Source of the DNA: Rhodobiaceae bacterium UBA7804
Lineage (GTDB): Bacteria; Pseudomonadota; Alphaproteobacteria; Parvibaculales; Parvibaculaceae
DNA: 64,000 bases
Direction of reading: 5' to 3'
NCBI GenBank assembly: GCA_002480495.1
Contig: DLCG01000008.1
Coordinates: 92,307 to 156,306 of the forward strand
Part shown: piece by piece, positions 27,233 through 36,316 of the stretch
How the letters are laid out: each line of letters starts with the position of its first letter
Position numbering within the stretch: the first letter of the stretch is position 1
Notes under the pieces: generated by a model
Told to the model about the DNA's origin: nothing
The model's input: the letters and a program-made list of their open reading frames with translations, nothing else
Databases searched by the model: none
Made by a program: the position numbers and the translations under genes

Positions 27233-28282
27233 ATGAAGTCCGAAGCCATCGTCGAATACGGCCAGCCCTTGCAGATCGTCGAAAGCGAGACGCCGGAGCC
27301 CAAGGGCACGGAAGTGCTCCTCAAGGTGACCCATTGCGGCGTTTGCCATTCCGACGTGCATATCCATGACGGTCATTTCGACATGGGGAGCGGCAACCAG
27401 CTCGACGTACGGGCCGGCAGAAAGCTTCCCTTCACGCTCGGTCACGAGATCGAGGGCGAAGTCGTGGCGGTCGGGCCGGACGCCGAGGGCGTGGAAATCG
27501 GGTCCCATCTCGTCGCCTATCCCTGGATCGGCTGCGGGGAATGCCCTACCTGCAATCGCGGCGACGAACATCTCTGCAACAAGCCGCGCAGCCTCGGAAT
27601 CAATGTCGCGGGCGGCTATGCCACCCATGTCATCGTGCCGCATCCGCGCTATCTGCTCGATTACAAGGGCGTCGCCGATGGGCTGGCCGCTACCTATATG
27701 TGCTCGGGCCTCACCGCCTACAGCGCCATGAAGAAGCTGGGCGATATCAGCGCGGAAGAGCGCGTGATGGTCGTCGGTCTCGGCGGCGTCGGGATGATGG
27801 GCCTGCAGTTTGCCAAGGCGCTGTTTCCCTCAGCCCCGCTCGGTGCGGACGTCGATGAGAACAAGCTTCAGTCCGCGCGCGGCAGTGGCGCTCACGAGGT
27901 CTACAATCCGAAAGATTCGGATGCGATCAAAAAGGTGCTCGCCGACACGAATGGCGGTGTTCCCGCCGCGGTCGACTTTGTCGGGTCCGAAGCGTCGCTC
28001 AAATTCGCGAGCAGCGTGGTCCGCAAGGGCGGCAAGGTGGTCGTGGTCGGCCTGTTCGGCGGCGGCTTCTCCATGCCGATCCCGCTGTTCCCCATGCGCG
28101 CCATCTCCATCGGCGGTTCCTATGTCGGCTCACTCGCGGAAACGCATGAAATGATGGAACTTGTGAAAGCGGGCAAGATCGACCCCATTCCGGTTAGCGA
28201 GCGCCCGCTCGGCGAAGGATCGAAGTCTCTCGACGATCTCCGCAAGGGTGGCGTCATGGGCCGTGTTGTCCTGAAGCCTTGA
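27233..28282 (+). CDS. Zinc-dependent alcohol dehydrogenase (MDR family)
   Basis: 349-residue medium-chain dehydrogenase. It carries the catalytic zinc site (CGVCHSD and GHEIEG), the structural zinc loop (CGECPTCNRGDEHLC) and a Rossmann motif VGLGGVGMMGLQFA. The physiological alcohol or aldehyde is unknown. The start ATG 27233 has AGGAGG nine bases upstream; the longer frame from 27173 is not conserved. Its stop lies only 7 bases before the first sugar-island gene, so it marks the left border of that island. Confidence 0.92.
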   Translation: MKSEAIVEYGQPLQIVESETPEPKGTEVLLKVTHCGVCHSDVHIHDGHFDMGSGNQLDVRAGRKLPFTLGHEIEGEVVAVGPDAEGVEIGSHLVAYPWIGCGECPTCNRGDEHLCNKPRSLGINVAGGYATHVIVPHPRYLLDYKGVADGLAATYMCSGLTAYSAMKKLGDISAEERVMVVGLGGVGMMGLQFAKALFPSAPLGADVDENKLQSARGSGAHEVYNPKDSDAIKKVLADTNGGVPAAVDFVGSEASLKFASSVVRKGGKVVVVGLFGGGFSMPIPLFPMRAISIGGSYVGSLAETHEMMELVKAGKIDPIPVSERPLGEGSKSLDDLRKGGVMGRVVLKP

Positions 28283-28289
28283 GTGGAAG

Positions 28290-29459
28290 ATGCGCGGTAC
28301 CGAGCCGGAGAGTGTTGTGGAAAATTCCTCTACGCCTATCCCTGTTGCAGGCCCGTGGATTACAGAACGGGAGATCGAGTATGTTGCAGACGCGGCTCGC
28401 AATGCCTGGTTCAGCAACCACTACGAGTATAACCGCCGCTTCGAAGAAACCTTTGCAGCCTATGTTGGCGCGAAATATGCCGTGTCATTGCCACACTGCA
28501 CGGCGGCAATTCATCTTTCCCTCGCAGCGGCTGGGGTCGGGCCCGGCGATGAAGTCATCGTCCCGGATGTCACATGGATCGCGTCTGTCGCACCTGTAGT
28601 CTACGTTGGGGCCACCCCTATATTCGCCGACATAAGGAACGATACCTGGTGTATCGACCATGTGTCTGTTGAAAGCGCGATTACCACCCGTACGAAAGCG
28701 ATCATCGGGGTCGATCTTTACGGCTCTATGGCCAACTGGACGGAGCTACGGCGAATTGCAGATCGGCACGGTCTGTTGCTGATCGAGGACGCAGCTGAAG
28801 CACTCGGGTCGGAATACGGAGGTCGGAAGGCTGGCTCACATGGCGATACGGGTGTCTTCTCATTTCATGGGTCCAAGACGCTGACGACTGGCGAAGGCGG
28901 GATGCTCGTTACCAATGACGACCATCTGCACCAGCGCGTGATGACGCTGCGCGACCACGGACGCCCACCGGGCGACAAACTGTTCCTCAACACGGAAGTC
29001 GGTTTCAAATACAAGATGAGCGCGCTACAGGCGGCCTTCGGGCTCGCGCAGATAGAGCGGGTGGAAGAGCTCATCACGAAAAAACGCGAGATTTTCTCCT
29101 GGTACAGGCAGGCCCTGGAGGGCGTGGAAGGGATCACGCTCAACGCCGAGCCGCAAGGAACTCTGAACTCCTACTGGATGGTGACGGTCATCCCCGACAC
29201 TTCCTTCGGAGTGGACAAGTTCGCGCTAATGGATGCATTCCGTAAACGGAAGATCGACACGCGACCGTTTTTCTCTCCCCTGTCAAGCTTGCCCGCATTT
29301 GCAGACAGGCCAGAATCGTCGGCTCATATGCCAGCCCAGCCCGTTGGAGAAGTCATCGCGAGACATGGCATCAATCTTCCGTCCGGATATCACATGACAA
29401 AAGAGAAGGTTCGGACCGTGTGCACTACTTTGCGCGAAGTACTTTCCGGCGCCTCCTGA
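28290..29459 (+). CDS. DegT/DnrJ/EryC1 PLP sugar aminotransferase
   Basis: Transaminates a keto group of a nucleotide sugar, normally with glutamate. It resembles perosamine synthetases: the N-terminal GPWITEREIEYVADA, D167 in EDAAEALGS, and Lys196 in SFHGSKTLTTGEGG, which forms the PLP aldimine. 389 residues is slightly longer than usual; GTG at 28317, preceded by GGAGAG, is an alternative start. It opens the + strand half of the sugar island. A 4-keto-6-deoxyhexose made by rfbG would be a plausible substrate (inference). Confidence 0.9.
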   Translation: MRGTEPESVVENSSTPIPVAGPWITEREIEYVADAARNAWFSNHYEYNRRFEETFAAYVGAKYAVSLPHCTAAIHLSLAAAGVGPGDEVIVPDVTWIASVAPVVYVGATPIFADIRNDTWCIDHVSVESAITTRTKAIIGVDLYGSMANWTELRRIADRHGLLLIEDAAEALGSEYGGRKAGSHGDTGVFSFHGSKTLTTGEGGMLVTNDDHLHQRVMTLRDHGRPPGDKLFLNTEVGFKYKMSALQAAFGLAQIERVEELITKKREIFSWYRQALEGVEGITLNAEPQGTLNSYWMVTVIPDTSFGVDKFALMDAFRKRKIDTRPFFSPLSSLPAFADRPESSAHMPAQPVGEVIARHGINLPSGYHMTKEKVRTVCTTLREVLSGAS

Positions 29460-29507
29460 TCAGATACAGTTCTCTCCGAGAGAATCGCAACGCGTAGAAC
29501 TTTAAAG

Positions 29508-30665
29508 ATGGCAACGGAAGCACTCCCTAGGTTCACGGTTATTATCCCGACCAGAGAAAGGGCCGATGTACTTGGTGCCGCGCTCCGCACAGTTGTAGCG
29601 CAAGATTATGAGAATCTCAGAATACTGATTAGCGACAATTTCAGCCAAGACAATACTGCCGACATCGTCGAGTCATTTAAGGATCAACGTATCCACTATA
29701 TCAACACCGGCCGCCGACTCAGCATGTCACATAATTGGGAGTTCGCGCTTTCACATATCGAAGACGGATGGGTTTCCATACTTGGTGACGATGACGGCCT
29801 AATGCCGGGCGCTATTGCCAAAGTCGCGGAACTCGCTGTGACAAGTGGCGCTTCGGCCATCCGGTCGTCAACATGCAAGTACAGATGGCCCTCAAGAGAC
29901 GGTAAGGGCGCGCGATTGAGCGCGCCAACGCAACGCGGCGTCGAGTTGCGTGACTCGCGGATTTGGCTTCAGCGCGCCCTCGACGGACAGGCGGGCTACA
30001 TGGATTTGCCGATGCTCTACACAGGCGGATTCGCTGATATCCGACTTATGCTTGCCATTAAGGCTAGAATGAGAGCGTTCTATTCCTCTTGCGTGCCGGA
30101 TGTTTACTCCGGTGTGGCCATTGCCAGCATAACTGATAGGTACCTCTACTCATATGCTCCCTTAGCAATTGCCGGAATTTCGCGACACAGCACCGGCACG
30201 GCACATTTCTCTCGTCCAAATAACCGGACTGAACTTAGCCCGGCAAAGTTATTCATGTCGGAAGGCAACATTCCCTTTCACTCGGACATACCTGTGTGCA
30301 GTGACGGCATTACCCCCCGATCCCCGCAAGTAACACTGTTAGAGTCCTTCCTTCAATCCTCTGAACTGCGAGGTCCTGTCTCCCCTGATCTCTATGCAAG
30401 GCAATTAGCCATCGTGGCGGCCACGTGCGCTCCTGACGACAGGGATCTTGCGCAATGGATAGAAGATTTCGCTACATTGCATGGCCTCGATACGAAGAAG
30501 GTGCTCAAATCGAACATGCTGCGCCGCCTGCGAAACAAAATCCGCGAAATACCGAAAAAGAATTGGCGTAGACTTAAGACTGCAAAACTACGCCCCCCTC
30601 AATATGAAATAAACGACGTGTACCTTGCTAGCCTAGCTGCTCAGCAGCGGCTTGGAGGCGGCTGA
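29508..30665 (+). CDS. Family 2 glycosyltransferase
   Basis: 385-residue GT-A fold glycosyltransferase. The N-terminal FTVIIPTRERADVLGAALRTV and VSILGDDDGLMPGAI, with the DDD metal-binding motif near residue 95, identify GT2. The C-terminal half is not conserved enough to predict donor or acceptor and contains no membrane segment, so it would act at the cytoplasmic face. A/T-rich codons and an AT-rich leader (29460-29507) contrast with the flanking core genes, suggesting acquisition by transfer. It is followed after 10 bases by the ATP-grasp gene. Confidence 0.85.
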   Translation: MATEALPRFTVIIPTRERADVLGAALRTVVAQDYENLRILISDNFSQDNTADIVESFKDQRIHYINTGRRLSMSHNWEFALSHIEDGWVSILGDDDGLMPGAIAKVAELAVTSGASAIRSSTCKYRWPSRDGKGARLSAPTQRGVELRDSRIWLQRALDGQAGYMDLPMLYTGGFADIRLMLAIKARMRAFYSSCVPDVYSGVAIASITDRYLYSYAPLAIAGISRHSTGTAHFSRPNNRTELSPAKLFMSEGNIPFHSDIPVCSDGITPRSPQVTLLESFLQSSELRGPVSPDLYARQLAIVAATCAPDDRDLAQWIEDFATLHGLDTKKVLKSNMLRRLRNKIREIPKKNWRRLKTAKLRPPQYEINDVYLASLAAQQRLGGG

Positions 30666-30675
30666 ATGAGGACAT

Positions 30676-31704
30676 ATGCGTAGTACAAGTCGAAAGGTCA
30701 TGGTCGCCGGTATTGGTGGGGCTTCACTTGGCACAGAAATAGGCAAATGCCTCGCGCTGGCGGGAAACTACGAGGCTTTTGGGTGCGATATATCACCCAC
30801 AGCGTACGGCCTCTATGATGGCTCCTTTAAAGAGACATTCAGAATCGACCGTGAGAACTATATCTCCGATGTCATCAATGCCTGCCACGCCTCCGGGGCG
30901 ATCTGGCTGATTGCGGGAGGTGAGCAGCCGACGGCTCTCTTGTCTGCTGCGGAAGCGGAACTGGCTGACCACGGCATCGCACTTGTCGCTAACTCTCCGG
31001 AGATCGTGCGTCTATTTTCAGACAAAGCCGAAACTTTCCGCAAACTTGGTGCAGCGGGCTTCCCTATTCCTCGAACACGGTTGGCCGATGGCACAGAGGC
31101 GATTTTCGCTGTCGGCTTGCCTTGCATAATAAAGCCGGCCACGGGCTCGGGCGGCAGCGCATCTGTTTTTTTTGCTGTTACAGCTGACGAAGCACACATT
31201 TATGCAGATTTCATCCGACGAAGCGGGGGGGTTCCCATTGCGCAGGAGTATGTCGGTCTGGAAGAGGGAGAGTTTACTATCGGCGTTCTCTCTCTTCCCG
31301 ACGGAAACCTCGCCGGGTCGATCGCACTTAAGCGAACGCTTGATGCAAAACTCTCTCTCTCCTATCGCGGGCGTGGAGGTGTTATATCCAGCGGCTATTC
31401 TCAGGGGTATATCGGAGATTATTGCTCGCTGCGCCAACAGGCCGAGCGCATTGCCGAAACAATCGGGAGCCGTGGCCCCATCAATATCCAGGGCAGAGTT
31501 CGCGACGGCGTATTAATTCCCTTTGAGATAAACCCTCGCTTCTCCGCCTCCACCTACTTGCGTGCTTTGGCGGGGTTCAATGAAATTGATATTATGCTGC
31601 GCTTCCTGATCGGCGGCGAACGTCCCGGTTTGCTGGAGGTAAAATCAGGCTGGTACCTCCGGAGCCTGACGGAGACTTATGTTCCGGATGAGGGGCTGAA
31701 ATGA
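30676..31704 (+). CDS. ATP-grasp ligase (CarB/PylC-like) in sugar island
   Basis: 342 residues. The N-terminal preATP-grasp Rossmann-like part begins VMVAGIGGASLGTEIGKCLA; the ATP-grasp core has IIKPATGSGGS (151-161, with Lys153) and the metal ligands Glu284 and Asn286 in FEINPRFS. Such enzymes join a carboxylate to an amine or thiol through an acylphosphate. With an aminotransferase two genes upstream, an amino-sugar acylation is possible but unproven. The next gene starts inside its stop (ATGA), so both proteins are probably made in step. AT-richer than the core genome. Confidence 0.82.
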   Translation: MRSTSRKVMVAGIGGASLGTEIGKCLALAGNYEAFGCDISPTAYGLYDGSFKETFRIDRENYISDVINACHASGAIWLIAGGEQPTALLSAAEAELADHGIALVANSPEIVRLFSDKAETFRKLGAAGFPIPRTRLADGTEAIFAVGLPCIIKPATGSGGSASVFFAVTADEAHIYADFIRRSGGVPIAQEYVGLEEGEFTIGVLSLPDGNLAGSIALKRTLDAKLSLSYRGRGGVISSGYSQGYIGDYCSLRQQAERIAETIGSRGPINIQGRVRDGVLIPFEINPRFSASTYLRALAGFNEIDIMLRFLIGGERPGLLEVKSGWYLRSLTETYVPDEGLK

Positions 31705-32942
31705 CCGTCAGATGGATTACCCCTCTTCTCGGCACGGCGCCCGGTTCAGAAATTGCCGAGATCAGCGATGCTGTAATCGTGGACGTTCGAAACTTCGTCG
31801 ACCGAGCAGGCAACCTTCCTGATTCCATTGCCCCAAAGCTAATCGCTGGTTCGAACGCACTTCGCGAAGGCCGGAAGACGGTCATATGTTGTGATCACGG
31901 TATATCCCGAAGTAACGCCTTCGCTGCAGGTATATTAGCTCTCTTTGGAGGCATTTCAGTCAACGAAGCCCTGCATAAAGTCATAAACACGACGGGAGAA
32001 AGCGAAATCCGCCCCGATGTATTGGCGGCAGTTCGGCGAGCGCTTTCAGATATGCAAGCAGCGAAAACTAAGGAAGGCTCAGAAAGATGGCTGCTTACCG
32101 GTGGTAGCGGAGCTCTCGGAAGGCTGATCCAACGAACTGTGCCAAGCGACCTAGAGCTGCTTGCACCCAGCCGAACTGAACTTGACCTGCTTGCAGGGAG
32201 CATGTCGTTAAGTCTTTATGCCGAGACCCACAATGTGAGCCGTATTCTTCACTTCGCTTCGCCCCGGGTCGGAAACACAAACAGGGCGATGGGCGAGGCT
32301 CTTACCATGTTGCGCACAGCGCTGGAAGCAGCTCGCTACCTCTCTGTGCCTGTCATCATCCCTTCTCGTTGGAACGTTTTTGCCGGCTACTACGACACGC
32401 TGATTGCTTCCGAGACCACCCCGGCACGGCCCGACGACATTCTCGGCGAAACGAAATTCTTATGCGAGTCGCTCGCCCTAGCATGGGAGTCCCAGAAGTT
32501 TGCATCAGTGACTGTACTTCGAAGTGGACTTGTTTTCGGAGACGAAATAGCCCCTCACTTTATGCGTGGATTCATCCGGAAAGCCAGGTCTGGAGAATTG
32601 CTGATGACTCATAGTTACGCCAATGGCTCACCAGCACTCGATCTCATGGCGTCAGACGATTGGGCTCGTGCCTTCTGGAGCCTTGCCCGATCCGGACTAA
32701 CCGGGCTTTTTCAAGCTGGCGGGGGCGACCTTCTTAGCACGCGGCAAATTGCGGAAATGGCGGTCGCCGCCGAAGGGCGAGGATGCCAAATCGAGGAACT
32801 TCGTGTAGAAGGCAAGGCTGCCAATGTTAAGCTCGACTTTACTAAGTTGAGAGATGCGGTCGGCTGGAGCCCTTCTCGTCCTTCATTCGAAGCGTTGGGC
32901 AGCTTTCTTTCGCACGCCCGCACAGTCAAACTTTTTCCCTGA
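31701..32942 (+). CDS. Dual-specificity-phosphatase-like domain fused to RmlD-like SDR
   Basis: 413 residues in two parts. Residues 1 to about 115 resemble a dual-specificity phosphatase: VICCDHGISRS (61-71) gives the CX5R loop with Cys64 and Arg70 and the xxGxSRS pattern. From residue 129 there is an extended SDR/NAD-dependent epimerase or RmlD-like reductase with TGGSGALG (133-140). In the SDR catalytic pair the lysine is present (LGETK, Lys252), but the usual tyrosine is Leu248. The phosphatase could act on sugar phosphates, RNA or protein; this is open. Start overlaps the ATP-grasp stop by four bases. Confidence 0.75.
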   Translation: MTVRWITPLLGTAPGSEIAEISDAVIVDVRNFVDRAGNLPDSIAPKLIAGSNALREGRKTVICCDHGISRSNAFAAGILALFGGISVNEALHKVINTTGESEIRPDVLAAVRRALSDMQAAKTKEGSERWLLTGGSGALGRLIQRTVPSDLELLAPSRTELDLLAGSMSLSLYAETHNVSRILHFASPRVGNTNRAMGEALTMLRTALEAARYLSVPVIIPSRWNVFAGYYDTLIASETTPARPDDILGETKFLCESLALAWESQKFASVTVLRSGLVFGDEIAPHFMRGFIRKARSGELLMTHSYANGSPALDLMASDDWARAFWSLARSGLTGLFQAGGGDLLSTRQIAEMAVAAEGRGCQIEELRVEGKAANVKLDFTKLRDAVGWSPSRPSFEALGSFLSHARTVKLFP

Positions 32943-32955
32943 GAACGGGTCGATC

Positions 32956-33741
32956 ATGAATACGGACGAAAAAGCACGACAAGAAACGTTTATGTGGTCA
33001 CGCACCACCTTTCATAGCGAGTACAATCGATATCTCGCTCAATTCAAAGTCGAATCTTGTATAGAAAACATTCGTGGTAATTCATTGCTTGATCTCGCAT
33101 GTGGCGACGGTCTCATGACGGGGATGTTTGCGCAGAAGGTCCCCCGGGTAGTCGGTGTGGACGCAAACAGCAAGATACTTGCCGAAGCACGCAAGCGTCA
33201 GCCGGAAATCGAATTCCATGAAAGCCTTGTTGAAGACCTCGATTTGAGCGAGAAATTCGATACGGTCACTATGCTCGACCTTCTTGAGCATGTCGTGGAC
33301 CCGATTGCGTTATTGAAGAAGGCTGCCAGCTTTCTTAATAACGACGGCGTCTTGATCGTTCACGTTCCTAACGCGCAAGCCATCAACCGCCGATTAGCGG
33401 TCCTTATGGGCACACTAGAGAACTGCGAAGAGCTGTCTCCCTTTGACATCAATGTAGCAGGTCATCGGCGATCTTATTCCCTGACATCACTGAAGGCAGA
33501 CATCGCCGCAGCAGGACTGAAGTGCGAAAGCACCGGCGGGATCTTCTACAAAATTCTTTCCACGCCCCAGATGGACTGGTTTCTCAAGAACGGCCCGTGG
33601 GAAGAAGGTGGATTCGGATGGGGGCGTGTCGGCGCGGAGAAAGCCAAAGATTGGCGCGCCGAGTTCTGCCGCGCTTCCTATGAGCTTGGCAAACAGCACC
33701 CGGAAGATTGCAATGTCATTTATGCCTGCGTGACGAAGTAA
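32956..33741 (+). CDS. Class I SAM-dependent methyltransferase
   Basis: 261-residue methyltransferase of the Methyltransf_11/23 type. The SAM motif I is LLDLACGDGLMTGMF (about residues 44-58), with acidic VGVDAN and a LEHVVDP motif IV-like segment. It starts at ATG 32956, 13 bases after the SDR-fusion stop; the frame extending up to 32854 is the previous gene in another frame. In a sugar island it could methylate a sugar hydroxyl or a phosphate cap; the acceptor is not determinable from sequence. Confidence 0.85.
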   Translation: MNTDEKARQETFMWSRTTFHSEYNRYLAQFKVESCIENIRGNSLLDLACGDGLMTGMFAQKVPRVVGVDANSKILAEARKRQPEIEFHESLVEDLDLSEKFDTVTMLDLLEHVVDPIALLKKAASFLNNDGVLIVHVPNAQAINRRLAVLMGTLENCEELSPFDINVAGHRRSYSLTSLKADIAAAGLKCESTGGIFYKILSTPQMDWFLKNGPWEEGGFGWGRVGAEKAKDWRAEFCRASYELGKQHPEDCNVIYACVTK

Positions 33742-33786
33742 GTTTCTGCCAACTAGTTCCCGCCAACATGGTCGAGCGATTTCACG

Positions 33787-34536
33787 ATGAATCCAGTCGA
33801 GACTTTTAAAAAGCAGATCAACAACAACATCAAACGTCTAGGCGAGGATAAGGACGTTCAGGGCCTCTCGCGTGTCTGGTCGCGAGAAACAAATCGCAAC
33901 GGCTATACCTATAATTTCTCGTGGATGGGGCGCCCGATCATTCAGTACCCGCAGGACATCGTGGCTATGCAGGAATTGATCTGGTTGACGCAGCCGGATT
34001 TGATTATCGAAACAGGGATTGCCCATGGCGGGTCACTGATTTTCTCCGCGTCAATGCTGGAGTTGAATGCCGCCTGCGGAGGCAAGAAGAATGCTCGAGT
34101 GCTGGGCGTTGATATCGATATCCGCGAACACAACAGAGCTGCTATCGAGGCACATCCTCTCGCCCGCCGCATCGACATGATTCAAGGGTCGAGCATTGCT
34201 CCCGAAATCGTTGCTCAAGTCAAAGAGGCCGCTAAAGGGCAAGAAAGCATCTTGGTTATTCTCGATTCAAACCACACTCATGATCACGTGCTTGCCGAAC
34301 TTGAAGCGTATGCGCCGCTCGTCACGCCCGGTAATTACTGCGTCGTCTTCGATACACTGATCGAAGACATGCCGGCGGAGTTTTTTCCGGACCGTCCGTG
34401 GGGGCCGGGTGATAATCCCAAGACTGCCGTCTGGGAGTATCTCAAATCGCATTCAGAGTTTGAAGTCGACCAAAGTATTCCGCACAAGCTGCTGATTACG
34501 GTAGCGCCGGACGGCTACCTAAAGCGCGTCAGCTAA
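33787..34536 (+). CDS. CmcI-like (cephalosporin hydroxylase family) methyltransferase
   Basis: 249 residues of the PF04989 family, with SAM-like WLTQPDLIIETGIAHGGSLIFSASML and VLGVDIDI, then ILVILDSNHTHDHVLAEL. Despite the family name, relatives in surface-polysaccharide clusters are better regarded as sugar O-methyltransferases; rhamnosyl O-methyltransferases belong here. Its last 8 bases overlap the 3' end of the converging C-methyltransferase gene, so the two gene sets meet here with no terminator between them. Last gene of the + strand half of the island. Confidence 0.85.
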   Translation: MNPVETFKKQINNNIKRLGEDKDVQGLSRVWSRETNRNGYTYNFSWMGRPIIQYPQDIVAMQELIWLTQPDLIIETGIAHGGSLIFSASMLELNAACGGKKNARVLGVDIDIREHNRAAIEAHPLARRIDMIQGSSIAPEIVAQVKEAAKGQESILVILDSNHTHDHVLAELEAYAPLVTPGNYCVVFDTLIEDMPAEFFPDRPWGPGDNPKTAVWEYLKSHSEFEVDQSIPHKLLITVAPDGYLKRVS

Positions 34537-35755
34537 TCCTCAATTCCGGCACCGCCGTCACAAACCGCGCTCCCCAGCCTCGTGCATGATCGAGTTGGCG
34601 CATAACCTCATCGCGAATATTCCACGGCAAGATCACGATGATATTCGGCCTGTCAGCTTCAAGATGCACTTCGTCGACGATCGGAATGCGGCTCCCCGGC
34701 ATATGTTTACCCTGCTTGGCGGCCGCCCGATCCACGACATAGGGTATGAGATCGGGCCTTATCCCCGCAAAATTCATCAGCGTGTTGCCCTTGGCCGCAG
34801 CCCCGTAGGCGCCAACCTTCAATCCCTTGCGTTTAGCTTCAATGAGAAAGTGGACGAAGTCGTCCTTCACCTTCTCTGCCTTCGCCTGGAACCCCTCATA
34901 GAAAGCGAGGCTTTCAATTCCCGCCTCGGTTTCCGCTTTCTGCAGTGCCCTCAGGCGGTCGCTAGGCGGGTGTTTTCCTGTGTCTTTCCGCTGCGCATAG
35001 ACGCGGAGGCTTCCTCCATGCGTCGGCAGCTCTTCAACGTCGAACACGGTGAGACCGTTCGCCGCGAAAATGCGCGAGACGGCAGTCAAAGAGAGGTAGG
35101 AATAGTGCTCGTGATAGATGGTGTCGAACTGGTTCTGACGCACGAGGTTGAGAAGGTGCGGGAATTCGAAAGTCGAAACGCCTTCAGGCTTAAGCAAACG
35201 GGCGAAGCCTGAAACAAAGTCGTTGATGTCCGGCACATGGGCGAGAACATTGTTGGCAGCCGTAAGGTCGGCCTGCTTGCCTGCATCGGCTAGCTCCGAT
35301 GCGAGTTCTACCCCAAAGAAGCGCTCGACGATCTCGATCCCCTTTTCGCGAGCTGCGGCAGCAGTACTTGCCGTTGGCTCCACGCCATAACAAGGAACGC
35401 CAGCGGCCTTCACATATTGAAGCAGGTAGCCGTCATTCGCGGCAACTTCGACCACCAAGCTCTCAGCGCTCAGGCCAAACCGCTCAATCATCGCATCGAC
35501 ATAAGCGTGTGAGTGGGCGAGCCAGCCTGAGGAAGTCGAACTGAAATAGGCGTAGTCATGAGCGAAAAGCTCTTCGCGGCCTGCATGATCGTCCGTCTGA
35601 ACAAGCCAGCAGTTCGTGCAAACGAGCACGCGCAGCGGATACCAGACTTCCGGCCTTCCCAGTGCTTCTCGCGTCAGATAGGCATTTGAGGGCGGCGACG
35701 CACCCAGATCTACGAACGTCTTCTCAAGCGGCGTTCCGCAATGACGGCACTTCAC
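34529..35755 (-). CDS. Sugar C-methyltransferase with zinc-binding N-domain
   Basis: 408 residues with the three-part plan of TylCIII/NovU-type nucleotide-sugar C-methyltransferases. There is an N-terminal zinc domain (Cys3, Cys6, Cys46, Cys49), a SAM domain (VVEVAANDGYLLQYV near residue 100; NNVLAHVPDINDFV) and a C-terminal Rossmann-like domain (KVGAYGAAAKGNTLMNF). In this family a 4-keto-6-deoxy sugar is methylated at C3. Its gene lies 9 bases after the epimerase-like gene, matching a pathway to a branched sugar from CDP-4-keto-6-deoxyglucose (inference). Its end overlaps the converging CmcI-like gene. Confidence 0.88.
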   Translation of the reverse strand: MKCRHCGTPLEKTFVDLGASPPSNAYLTREALGRPEVWYPLRVLVCTNCWLVQTDDHAGREELFAHDYAYFSSTSSGWLAHSHAYVDAMIERFGLSAESLVVEVAANDGYLLQYVKAAGVPCYGVEPTASTAAAAREKGIEIVERFFGVELASELADAGKQADLTAANNVLAHVPDINDFVSGFARLLKPEGVSTFEFPHLLNLVRQNQFDTIYHEHYSYLSLTAVSRIFAANGLTVFDVEELPTHGGSLRVYAQRKDTGKHPPSDRLRALQKAETEAGIESLAFYEGFQAKAEKVKDDFVHFLIEAKRKGLKVGAYGAAAKGNTLMNFAGIRPDLIPYVVDRAAAKQGKHMPGSRIPIVDEVHLEADRPNIIVILPWNIRDEVMRQLDHARGWGARFVTAVPELRIS

Positions 35756-35764
35756 GACACTACC

Positions 35765-36316
35765 TCAATCATTCGGGCCGCCGAGCAGCGGGTGGTTCAA
35801 GTCCCGTTCCGAGCGATCACCGATCGGGAGCGGCCAATCAATGCCGATTACCGGATCATCCGCCCTGACGCCGCCTTCCGCGTCCGGAGCGAAGGGCGCT
35901 GAATGAACGTAGAACATCTCCACATTGTCTGTCAGCGTCTGAAACCCATGGGCGAAGCCCGGAGGAATGAGCAGGCTCGTTGCGTTTTCATTGGAGAGCT
36001 GTTCGCCATGCCAGCGCAAATAGGTAGGCGAGTCCGGCCGCAGGTCAACCGCAACATCATAGACCTCCCCAGCGAGGCAGGTGACGAGCTTAGCCTCCTC
36101 ATGAGGGGGGTGCTGGAAATGCATGCCCCTTACGGTTCCCTTCCGCGCCGTGAAAGTCCGGTTCATCTGCGCGACGGACCAAAGCCAGCCTGCATCGCGC
36201 AATTCCTCGGCACAGAAAAGGCGTTCGAGCCATCCTCGTTCGTCGCCCATGCGCTTTCTTTTCAGCGCGACGACGCCTTCGAGCGAGGCCCGCACGATAT
36301 CGAAGCGGGCGGTCAT
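35765..36316 (-). CDS. RmlC-like dTDP/CDP-4-keto-6-deoxyhexose epimerase family
   Basis: 183-residue cupin. The DERGWLERLF block (with Arg27), His66 in VRGMHFQ and the GFAHGFQTL segment match the RmlC active-site region. The neighbours make CDP-linked sugars, so the substrate is more likely CDP-4-keto-6-deoxyglucose than the dTDP form, with 3- and/or 5-epimerisation (inference). Its ATG overlaps the rfbG stop by four bases and the C-methyltransferase follows at 9 bases. Confidence 0.85.
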   Translation of the reverse strand: MTARFDIVRASLEGVVALKRKRMGDERGWLERLFCAEELRDAGWLWSVAQMNRTFTARKGTVRGMHFQHPPHEEAKLVTCLAGEVYDVAVDLRPDSPTYLRWHGEQLSNENATSLLIPPGFAHGFQTLTDNVEMFYVHSAPFAPDAEGGVRADDPVIGIDWPLPIGDRSERDLNHPLLGGPND

